A stretch of DNA of 11,144 bases from JAKBCQ01 sp021807585 (lineage in GTDB: Bacteria; Planctomycetota; Planctomycetia; Isosphaerales; Isosphaeraceae): contig DAHWFG010000322.1 of the NCBI GenBank assembly GCA_027325115.1, positions 1 through 11,144 of the forward strand, given 5' to 3'. Of the stretch, positions 1 to 4,772 are shown in pieces. The notes below the pieces were generated by a model, which worked only from the letters and a program-made list of their open reading frames with translations, made no database searches and was not told the origin of the DNA. The position numbers were made by a program, and so were the translations under genes. How positions within the stretch are numbered: the first letter of the stretch is position 1; each line of letters opens with the position of its first letter.

Positions 1-2
1 CG

Positions 3-71
3 ATCGAAACCGTTTCCCGCGCGAAACGCGATCGTCTCGCCGAGTCGCGTCGCCTCTTCAGTTTAGGATAA
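3..71 (+). CDS. possible 3' end of a rightward gene, truncated by the window edge
   Basis: Reading frame 3 of the plus strand is open from the window edge to a TAA at 69-71 and would encode 22 residues. The predicted tail is charged and helix-like (RAKRDRLAESRRLFSLG) with codon choice similar to neighbouring genes. If real, this gene converges on mnmA. The stretch is far too short to identify, and the other two plus frames are also open for 60-110 bases, so this is only a candidate. Confidence 0.22.
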   Translation: METVSRAKRDRLAESRRLFSLG

Positions 72-252
72 ATCCCCGGCCGTCGACAAGTTCGCGCGGC
101 ATGCCCGCATGAAAAAACGGCTAGCCGGAGTTTTCATCAACCGATCCTCGTCTCGTGAATCAAGCTCCATCCGCCGCCACGCGACGACGTTCGGCTCAAC
201 CTCGGACGACGACTCGGCGACGCGACACGCGAGCCTCGATCATTGGACGGTT
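72..252. other. intergenic region downstream of mnmA
   Basis: No convincing gene was seen here. A 35-codon minus-strand ORF at 170-63 has no clear ribosome binding site or recognisable content. The only structure noted is the small A-tract/GC-palindrome/T-tract element at 112-134, listed separately. Confidence 0.5.
112..134 (-). terminator. weak hairpin with T-run downstream of mnmA
   Basis: An A6 tract (112-117) is followed by the palindrome CGGCTAGCCG (118-127), then GAG and T4 (131-134). Read on the minus strand, the direction of mnmA, the palindrome is followed directly by TTTTTT. The GC stem is only 3 bp with a 4-base loop. The flanking A/T tracts could pair only across a bulge, so termination is uncertain. 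It lies about 120 bases past the mnmA stop and could act in both directions. Confidence 0.25.
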
Positions 253-1353
253 TCAATCGCTCGTCATCGCCGATTCGATCCAGCCGCCGCCGAGGACGAG
301 ATCTTCCTGATAGATCGTAACGACCTGCCCGGGAGCGACCGCGGGCTGAGGGATTTCAAACCGGACTTCAACGCGCTCATCGCCTTGATCGCTTGCGATG
401 CGCATCGCGGACGCCCCCACGGCGCGATGCTGAGCCCTGATTTGAGCCTGGCACGCGATCGGCTTGTTCGTCGCGGGCGGCTCGACGTGCCAGTTGAATT
501 GCGCGGCGATTAACCCGGGTCGATCGAGCGATTCCCGCGGGCCGATCGTCACCGTCCGTGAGATCGGCTCGATCTGAACGACATATCGTGGTTCGCCGAT
601 CGCAATTCCAAGCCCTTTGCGCTGACCGATCGTAAACGCCTCGATCCCCTGATGATCGGCGAGCTTTCTTCCCGATTCATCGACGATCGACCCCGCCAAA
701 ACCGCGTCGGGTCGACGCGACCGTACAAACGAGACATGATCATCATCCGGTACGAAGCAGATTTCCTGGCTGTCGGGCTTGTCGTGCACGGGAAGGCCGA
801 TCTCGCGAGCGATTGCGCGCACCTCGGCTTTCGTCAGCTCGCCGACGGGGAACAGAACTTTCGGCAAAATCTCTTTATGTATCTCAAATAAAACGTATGA
901 TTGATCTTTGCCGCGATCGATCGCGCGAGCGACGCGCGATCGGCCGGTTGGATCGACGACGATCCGCGCGTGGTGTCCCGTGGCGATGAAATCGGCGCCC
1001 GCCTTGCGCCCGTACGCCCAAAGCTTGCCGAATTTGAGCCTGCTGTTACACAGAACGCACGGATTGGGGGTTCGTCCGGCGAGGTATTCGTCGGCGAATC
1101 GATCGATGATGCGCTCAAAATCCTTCTCGAAATCGAGCGCCTGGAACGGAATATCGAGCCGATCGGCGACGCCGCGCGCGTCGAGCGAATCGGTCACCGA
1201 GCAGCACGTTTTAGCTCGCCGAGAGGGATCGTCGCCGTGCGCACCCGTCCTCATGAACAGTCCGATCACGTCGTAACCCCGCTCTTTAAGCAGGTACGCC
1301 GCGACCGAACTGTCGACCCCTCCGCTCATCGCCAACACGACACGACCGGGCAT
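253..1353 (-). CDS. mnmA: tRNA-specific 2-thiouridylase MnmA
   Basis: This 366-residue cytoplasmic enzyme is predicted to thiolate U34 at the wobble position of tRNA-Lys, tRNA-Glu and tRNA-Gln, using ATP to adenylate the uridine and a relayed persulfide as sulfur donor. The PP-loop ATP-binding motif SGGVDSS sits at residues 10-16. The first catalytic cysteine is C99 in the motif NPCVLCN (97-103), and the second is C199 in DSQEICFVPDDD. The tRNA/ATP motifs ATGHHARI (124-131) and GKDQSYVLF (148-156), and GQRKGLGIA further on, are also present. Length and spacing match full-length bacterial MnmA, with no NifS fusion. The ATG at 1353 is fixed by a GGAGG 11 bases upstream and an in-frame TGA three codons upstream, which excludes a longer protein. 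The gene follows the hydrolase on the same strand after a 160-base gap and seems to have its own promoter. Confidence 0.97.
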   Translation of the reverse strand: MPGRVVLAMSGGVDSSVAAYLLKERGYDVIGLFMRTGAHGDDPSRRAKTCCSVTDSLDARGVADRLDIPFQALDFEKDFERIIDRFADEYLAGRTPNPCVLCNSRLKFGKLWAYGRKAGADFIATGHHARIVVDPTGRSRVARAIDRGKDQSYVLFEIHKEILPKVLFPVGELTKAEVRAIAREIGLPVHDKPDSQEICFVPDDDHVSFVRSRRPDAVLAGSIVDESGRKLADHQGIEAFTIGQRKGLGIAIGEPRYVVQIEPISRTVTIGPRESLDRPGLIAAQFNWHVEPPATNKPIACQAQIRAQHRAVGASAMRIASDQGDERVEVRFEIPQPAVAPGQVVTIYQEDLVLGGGWIESAMTSD

Positions 1354-1418
1354 TACGATTCAATCCTCCACGCCGATATTCGACACTTCCGGTTACCTCC
1401 TCGTTCACGATCAATCAT
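1353..1418 (-). CDS. candidate 21-codon leader ORF overlapping the mnmA start
   Basis: On the minus strand an ATG at 1418 opens a 21-residue frame (MIDRERGGNRK...) whose TAA shares bases with the mnmA start codon (TAATG, 1355-1351). Such an overlap permits translational coupling. Against it, no purine-rich ribosome binding site lies before its ATG, and the peptide resembles nothing I recognise. Inside it is a strong Shine-Dalgarno-like sequence, GAGGAGGT (1402-1395), which lies 43 bases above the mnmA ATG and is not needed by mnmA. Confidence 0.15.
   Translation of the reverse strand: MIDRERGGNRKCRISAWRIES
1365..1369 (-). promoter_or_regulatory. ribosome binding site of mnmA
   Basis: GGAGG on the minus strand, 11 bases before the ATG at 1353-1351. 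The spacing is slightly long but within the workable range, and this site decides the start. Confidence 0.7.
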
Positions 1419-1433
1419 TATGAGATCCGCTGA

Positions 1434-1508
1434 AAGTTTTCGCCGGCCGAATAACCTTGATAAAAAATAGTAAATATATTATAGCTGTTTAACTAATAGC
1501 GAAAACTT
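1434..1508. repeat. 10-bp inverted repeat flanking the mnmA promoter
   Basis: AAGTTTTCGC at 1434-1443 is the exact reverse complement of GCGAAAACTT at 1499-1508, with 55 bases between. One arm overlaps the predicted -35 region and the other lies about 30 bases inside the transcript. This could be a pair of operator half-sites that loop the promoter, a long hairpin in read-through RNA from the hydrolase gene, or chance. Confidence 0.4.
1478..1506 (-). promoter_or_regulatory. candidate mnmA promoter
   Basis: A perfect TATAAT lies on the minus strand at 1483-1478 within an AT-rich block. Sixteen bases further upstream, TTTTCG (1505-1500) is only a weak -35. Transcription would begin near 1471, giving a leader of about 118 bases before mnmA. 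The -35 area coincides with one arm of the 10-bp inverted repeat at 1434-1508. Confidence 0.45.
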
Positions 1509-1513
1509 AATGA

Positions 1514-2356
1514 TTATTTTGGCGATCGATCCCAAAGCTCCCCTTCGCGGCGGAGATGGCGGAGGTGATCGATCCCCTCGTTTCCCGAAAAGCCGAGCAC
1601 GACGAAGCGACCTTTGACCGCGGTTCGCGTTTGAATCCAGCCGTCTCCCCAATTCGTCTCGGTCGCCGTTTCAACCGCGCCCACGTGTTTGATCAGATAA
1701 CTCGCGGTTTCGGCGGTGCTCGCGTAGCCTTCGGGAACGACCTCGGAGTGCGAGATCAGCATCGACTTGCGTCCCGCCGCGGCTTCCCGCGCAAACTTGA
1801 CGAAGCCCTCCATCGCCTTGGAATCAACCACTCGATTCTTGATATCTCCATCATATCCCGCGTACAACGAATCGGCCAATATCAGCGCATCGATCCGTTC
1901 GAACGCGCTCGGAACCTTAAGCATCTCGCGCACCCCGCCGAACCCGGCGCTGAACGAGCATACGATCACCTCGCTCGGCTTTGGAGCCTTCGCGAATCGT
2001 TTCTCTTTGATCGCGTTCATCGCCGAATCGAGCAGCCTGGGAAAAAGCGCGGGATCCGAAAACGGTTTCGTATAAACACTGGAAAGACCTTTGCGATTGA
2101 ATTCGATCAACACCGCGCGGCGTTCGTTGGACACCAGCGCCGCCTCGACCGCGCTCGCCGCTCCGTGAAGGTGCAAAAACACCCGAACCGAATCGCCTTC
2201 GGGCTTGTAACCCCTGGGAATGAACAACGTCGCGTCGTCGCCGATCGCGATCCGGTCTCCCGCGACGGGTTCCGCCGCGGCGATCGCGGCCGCGATCAAA
2301 CCGCCGCATATTAGAACCAAAATAATGAAAGAATGATATCTTTTTGGATATTTCAT
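1514..2356 (-). CDS. predicted exported serine hydrolase, alpha/beta fold
   Basis: The 280-residue protein begins with a basic stretch and a hydrophobic segment (residues 9-28, FIILVLICGGL then alanine-rich), typical of a signal peptide with likely cleavage after AIAAA; the mature enzyme would be periplasmic. Alpha/beta-hydrolase landmarks appear in order: strand plus oxyanion region VFLHLHG (59-65), nucleophile elbow CSFSAGFGG (133-141) with S136 as likely nucleophile in an SxSxG form of the usual GxSxG, a candidate acid D162 in ILADSLYAG, and a candidate histidine in GIDHLRHL (261-268). The substrate is unknown; esterase or peptidase activity is possible. The ATG at 2356 is preferred because it directly precedes the signal peptide and has GAGAG just upstream. 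A frame extension to a TTG at 2425 would add 23 polar residues and bury the signal. It is divergent from comB. Confidence 0.83.
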   Translation of the reverse strand: MKYPKRYHSFIILVLICGGLIAAAIAAAEPVAGDRIAIGDDATLFIPRGYKPEGDSVRVFLHLHGAASAVEAALVSNERRAVLIEFNRKGLSSVYTKPFSDPALFPRLLDSAMNAIKEKRFAKAPKPSEVIVCSFSAGFGGVREMLKVPSAFERIDALILADSLYAGYDGDIKNRVVDSKAMEGFVKFAREAAAGRKSMLISHSEVVPEGYASTAETASYLIKHVGAVETATETNWGDGWIQTRTAVKGRFVVLGFSGNEGIDHLRHLRREGELWDRSPK

Positions 2357-2523
2357 GATTCTCTCGAATTCGCTCGCTCGACGATCGGTCGAGGTGATTC
2401 GTATTTTCGGCCGCGGATTCGACAATCGCGAACGATCGCCTTATTGTAAAGATCCGGCCGCGCCGCGTCACGTTCGCGGGCGCCCGGTTATGTAACGATT
2501 AACGCTCACAAACTGATAAAAAC
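2357..2523. other. divergent intergenic region between the hydrolase and comB
   Basis: These 167 bases separate two divergent genes and should hold both promoters. A plausible minus-strand promoter is listed separately. For comB I see no good sigma-70 pair. The bases just before its ATG are A-rich and lack a Shine-Dalgarno sequence. Confidence 0.5.
2443..2471 (-). promoter_or_regulatory. candidate promoter of the exported hydrolase
   Basis: On the minus strand GTGACG (2471-2466, four of six matches to TTGACA) is followed after 17 bases by TACAAT (2448-2443, five of six matches to TATAAT). Transcription would start near 2436, leaving a leader of about 80 bases before the ATG at 2356. Confidence 0.45.
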
Positions 2524-3306
2524 ATGAATCGAACCGATCCGATCCGCGGCGTGTCCGTCCATTTATTGCCGAGCCTGATTCCCGCGGGATCGCTTGCGGG
2601 GGGAATCGCGGTCGTCGTCGACGTTTTACGCGCGACGTCGCTGATGGTTCACGCGCTCGCCGCGGGAGCGACCGCGATCGTCCCGTGTCTTGAGATCGAC
2701 GAGGCTCTCCAAAAGGCGGGCGAGTTCCCCCGCGGCGCGGCGTTGCTCGCGGGAGAACGGCAAGGCGTGCCGATTCCTGACTTCGATCTCGGCAATTCGC
2801 CCCGTTCGTGCGACCGCGACCGCTGCGCCGAGAAGACGATCGTCATGACGACGACGAACGGCACCCGCGCCGTACTCGCCTCGCTCGAAGCCGAACGCGT
2901 GCTGATCGGAGCGTTCGTCAATTTTTCGGCGACGACGAACGCTTTGATCAAAGCCAATTGTGATATTCACATCATTTGTTCAGGAACCGACAATTTCATC
3001 AGCCTCGAAGACTCGCTCCTCGCGGGAGCGATCGGGGCGCGGCTGATCGGCGGCGACGAATCGCGATCGAGCCGTTTCGATTACGCGAACGATTCGGCTC
3101 TGATCGTCGATCGGCTTTTCCGCTCGATCGGTTCGGAGAATCCGTCGCCCGAAGCGATACGACGAACGATCGTCCTCGGCCGCGGCGGCCGCCGAGTGAC
3201 GGCTCTCGGGCTTTCCGACGATATCGCCGACGTCGTCCGCGTCGATCGGTTCGATCTCGTCTGCGAACTCAAACGCGACCCGCTTCGGATCGTGTCCAAC
3301 GGATAA
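2524..3306 (+). CDS. comB: ComB-family 2-phosphosulfolactate phosphatase
   Basis: The 260-residue protein carries the ComB family signatures throughout: VDVLRATS (32-39), GERQGVPIPDFDLGNSP (77-93), TTNGTRA (110-116), GAFVNFSA (129-136) and CSGTDNFISLEDSLLAGA (152-169). In methanogens ComB is a magnesium-dependent hydrolase that converts 2-phosphosulfolactate to sulfolactate on the way to coenzyme M. Many bacteria, planctomycetes among them, carry homologues without making coenzyme M, so the physiological substrate here is open; sulfolactate metabolism is the best guess. No signal peptide is visible, so it is cytoplasmic. Length is close to or slightly above the family norm. The ATG at 2524 has no Shine-Dalgarno sequence, being preceded by ACTGATAAAAAC, which suggests a weak or leaderless start. 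No other coenzyme M or sulfonate gene is nearby. The gene converges on the DUF4349 gene with a 30-base gap and no clear terminator. Confidence 0.9.
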   Translation: MNRTDPIRGVSVHLLPSLIPAGSLAGGIAVVVDVLRATSLMVHALAAGATAIVPCLEIDEALQKAGEFPRGAALLAGERQGVPIPDFDLGNSPRSCDRDRCAEKTIVMTTTNGTRAVLASLEAERVLIGAFVNFSATTNALIKANCDIHIICSGTDNFISLEDSLLAGAIGARLIGGDESRSSRFDYANDSALIVDRLFRSIGSENPSPEAIRRTIVLGRGGRRVTALGLSDDIADVVRVDRFDLVCELKRDPLRIVSNG

Positions 3307-3336
3307 ACAACTGATATAATGAATGATTCTTGTGTA

Positions 3337-4335
3337 TCAAATTCTCCTCGTCGTCGAAATTTGCAATCTTGCGAACCGTTTGATCACGCGAAACGCGACC
3401 CACGCGAACGCCGCTCCGACGATCCAGAACGGGAGCCAGGGGACGAAAGAGACGAACTGAACAATCAACGATTTGCACGTTTGGCCGACGCGCTCGACCG
3501 ATCCCAGGAATGCGCGCGAAACGCGGACGCGAAGCCGCGGCGATTCGGGAGGAACGTAATCGCGAAATTCGACGAGAGAGATCGTCACCGTCGAGAGCGC
3601 CGAGAGGCTCGACCACTGGTTGATCTGGGATTGCATCGTCTCGATCTCCTCGCGGACGCGCGTCAGTTCGCGTTCGACGTCGAGGACGTCTTTAAGCTTC
3701 CCCGTCGCCTCCTGGAGCAGCTTGACAAGCCTCGCCTCCTCGTTCTTTTTATTGCGAATTCGAGCCTCGACGTCGTAGAACTTGCGACTGATATCCTCGG
3801 ACGAGATCCGTTTTCGAACGGGCTCGCCGATTTTGGCGAGAGCGTCGAGGAAGGTTGCGAACTTCGCGACGGGGATCCGCGCCGTCCACACGCCTCGGCG
3901 GCCCGACCCGGGCGATCCGCTCATCTCCGAACTCGCCAAAAATCCGCCCGTCTCGGCGACCAGACGGTCGATCCCGGCGGCGCCGCGGTCGAAATTATCG
4001 ATCGTCAAATCCACATAAGCATTGTAGATAATTTTTCGCGAGAGCGACTGGATATCGGCGGGTTGGGCCGCGCCTCCGGCCGGATTCGCCCGCTCGCCCG
4101 CGGTTTCTTGAGGTTCACTTCTCGATTCGTCGGAGGGCTTATCGTCGCGGGCGCGAGCGAGTTCAATCGGCTGAGGCGCGGCGGCGGCCGCGCTTTTGGT
4201 TTCGACTTCACCCGCGAAGTAGCCGACCGACCCCGAATCGACGGTTTTGCTGGATTCGACACCACTTTGATCGGCGCATCCCAGCATCGCCGAGGCGAGC
4301 CACGCCGCTCCGACCGCTCTTTGAAACGGAATCAT
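3337..4335 (-). CDS. DUF4349-domain lipoprotein
   Basis: The 332-residue protein starts with a short signal peptide ending in the lipobox-like AMLGC, so C20 is the likely lipidated residue. Residues 21-97 are a low-complexity Ala/Ser/Glu/Pro linker. The DUF4349 domain spans about 98-318: strands around RKIIYNAYVDLTI, then GVWTARIPVAKF (148-159), the family-typical EDISRKFYDVEARIRN (180-195), a coiled coil at about 186-242 with TRVREEIETMQSQIN, and a strand LSTVTISLVEF. A hydrophobic segment (about 290-316) with a basic tail is a C-terminal membrane helix. This lipid anchor, coiled-coil and membrane-helix layout is the family norm; the function is not established. The ATG at 4335 has GGGGAG (4350-4345) 9 bases upstream. 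A longer plus-strand ORF lies antisense but has no recognisable domain. Confidence 0.93.
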   Translation of the reverse strand: MIPFQRAVGAAWLASAMLGCADQSGVESSKTVDSGSVGYFAGEVETKSAAAAAPQPIELARARDDKPSDESRSEPQETAGERANPAGGAAQPADIQSLSRKIIYNAYVDLTIDNFDRGAAGIDRLVAETGGFLASSEMSGSPGSGRRGVWTARIPVAKFATFLDALAKIGEPVRKRISSEDISRKFYDVEARIRNKKNEEARLVKLLQEATGKLKDVLDVERELTRVREEIETMQSQINQWSSLSALSTVTISLVEFRDYVPPESPRLRVRVSRAFLGSVERVGQTCKSLIVQFVSFVPWLPFWIVGAAFAWVAFRVIKRFARLQISTTRRI

Positions 4336-4481
4336 GTTTCTCGACTCCCCGAATCATCGTCTCGCCTGGAAGTGAAATCGAACGTTATGATAACGACCGA
4401 AGTCGGATCTTGTCCACAATCGACGAAATACGATTCCGAACGCGGTTCGAATTCGGAACGCGAACCGAATTTAGTATGCAT
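4332..4481 (-). CDS. candidate 49-codon ORF overlapping the lipoprotein start
   Basis: An ATG at 4481 on the minus strand opens a 49-residue frame (MHTKFGSRSEFEPRSES... ending DDDSGSRET) whose TGA overlaps the lipoprotein ATG as ATGA (4335-4332), the classic layout for translational coupling. It has no Shine-Dalgarno sequence; the upstream bases are an AT-rich tract. Much of its first half is made of TTCGAA-like inverted repeats, so it may be regulatory DNA that happens to be open. It has no recognisable domain. Confidence 0.2.
   Translation of the reverse strand: MHTKFGSRSEFEPRSESYFVDCGQDPTSVVIITFDFTSRRDDDSGSRET
4345..4350 (-). promoter_or_regulatory. ribosome binding site of the DUF4349 lipoprotein
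   Basis: GGGGAG on the minus strand, 9 bases before the ATG at 4335-4333; it supports this start. Confidence 0.65.
4383..4395. repeat. 13-base interrupted palindrome upstream of the lipoprotein gene
   Basis: CGTTAT-G-ATAACG is a perfect inverted repeat with a single central base, 48 bases before the lipoprotein start. The symmetry and size suit a dimeric regulator's operator, but no regulator gene is in the window. Confidence 0.4.
4434..4466. repeat. two overlapping, mutually exclusive inverted repeats
   Basis: TTCCGAA (4434-4440) pairs with TTCGGAA (4452-4458). GGTTCG (4444-4449), which lies in the loop of the first hairpin, pairs with CGAACC (4461-4466). Each stem has an 11-base loop, and forming one blocks the other. 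This is the geometry of an RNA switch, though the stems are only 7 and 6 bp. Confidence 0.35.
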
Positions 4482-4502
4482 TAAATAAAATATAATTTAA
4501 TG
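4479..4502. repeat. AT-rich 8-bp inverted repeat with 8-base spacer
   Basis: CATTAAAT (4479-4486) is the exact reverse complement of ATTTAATG (4495-4502), with 8 bases between. One arm includes the start codon of the candidate 49-codon ORF. It may be a protein-binding site or a chance product of AT richness. Confidence 0.35.
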
Positions 4503-4525
4503 ATTGATATATATATCCAAAATTT

Positions 4526-4542
4526 GGGAGGGCGAACCTCCC
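4526..4542 (-). terminator. GC-rich hairpin, possible terminator of the TPR gene
   Basis: On the minus strand GGGAGG is followed by the loop TTCGC and CCTCCC, a perfect 6-bp GC-rich stem with a UUCG-type loop. Three A and then four T follow. It lies about 230 bases past the TPR stop codon. The T-run is short and delayed, so it may instead be a structured 5' leader element of the downstream lipoprotein transcript, just below the candidate promoter at 4556-4561. Confidence 0.38.
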
Positions 4543-4555
4543 GGCGAGCCGTCTT

Positions 4556-4561
4556 ATTATA
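4556..4561 (-). promoter_or_regulatory. candidate -10 element for the lipoprotein gene
   Basis: A perfect TATAAT on the minus strand in an AT-rich tract. At 17 bases upstream GATCGT is a poor -35. Transcription would start near 4549 and give a leader of about 214 bases containing the GC hairpin and the overlapping repeats. Confidence 0.3.
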
Positions 4562-4649
4562 AACATTTATCATAACATACGATCGAATATGCGCCGCGGC
4601 GAACCCCGCTCCCCCACGATGCGCGTTTGAGCTTAGATGAAGGCCGCGT

Positions 4650-4687
4650 GTCGGCCGATTCGAGTCGCGACGCGCCGACGTTTTATT
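4650..4687 (+). repeat. 6-bp GC inverted repeat followed by a T-tract
   Basis: GTCGGC (4650-4655) pairs with GCCGAC (4674-4679), leaving an 18-base loop, and is followed on the plus strand by GTTTTATT. It looks like a weak terminator, but no plus-strand gene ends nearby, so its role is unclear. Confidence 0.25.
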
Positions 4688-4715
4688 GTGTAATAATCAC
4701 AATCAAATGATTATT
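4685..4715. repeat. overlapping AT-rich inverted repeats just past the TPR gene
   Basis: AATAATCA (4692-4699) is the exact reverse complement of TGATTATT (4708-4715), with an 8-base spacer. ATTGTG (4685-4690) also pairs with CACAAT (4698-4703). The two share bases at 4698-4699 and cannot form together. They lie 58-88 bases beyond the TPR stop and could be a binding site or a 3' end structure. Confidence 0.35.
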
Positions 4716-4772
4716 CATTTCAATTGATCGATATCCCTCCGTCCTTGGAAATCCCCGCCGATTTTGGAGGTT

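Larger units (their letters stand above)
4336..4772. other. 437-base intergenic gap rich in inverted repeats
   Basis: The gap between the TPR gene and the lipoprotein gene (both minus strand) alternates AT-rich tracts (about 4470-4525, 4552-4580, 4681-4735) with GC-rich islands. No large ORF is supported. It holds several perfect short inverted repeats, a candidate promoter, a GC hairpin and the 49-codon ORF, each listed separately. A small non-coding RNA is possible but not demonstrated. Confidence 0.6.

Noticed and set aside
901..1470. 189-codon plus-strand ORF
   Set aside because: Antisense to mnmA, which carries all catalytic motifs.
1556..2314. 252-codon plus-strand ORF
   Set aside because: Antisense to the exported hydrolase; Arg-rich, with no domain or start signal.
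2357..2425. TTG start at 2425 extending the hydrolase by 23 residues
   Set aside because: It would put a polar, Arg-rich stretch before the signal peptide; the ATG at 2356 directly precedes a typical signal sequence.
1917..2471. 184-codon minus-strand ORF overlapping the hydrolase in another frame
   Set aside because: Arg-rich shadow of the hydrolase frame; the hydrolase has the signal peptide and catalytic motifs.
3319..4488. 389-codon plus-strand ORF, longer than the gene opposite it
   Set aside because: It is antisense to the DUF4349 lipoprotein, which has a lipobox, domain signatures, a coiled coil, a membrane helix and a ribosome binding site. The plus-strand product is an Arg/Asp-rich sequence with no recognisable domain, as expected of a shadow frame in GC-rich DNA.
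4683..4718. 11-codon minus-strand ORF (MNNHLIVIITQ) after the TPR stop
   Set aside because: The nearest purine-rich site is about 20 bases upstream, too far, and the frame is made of the AT-rich inverted repeats.
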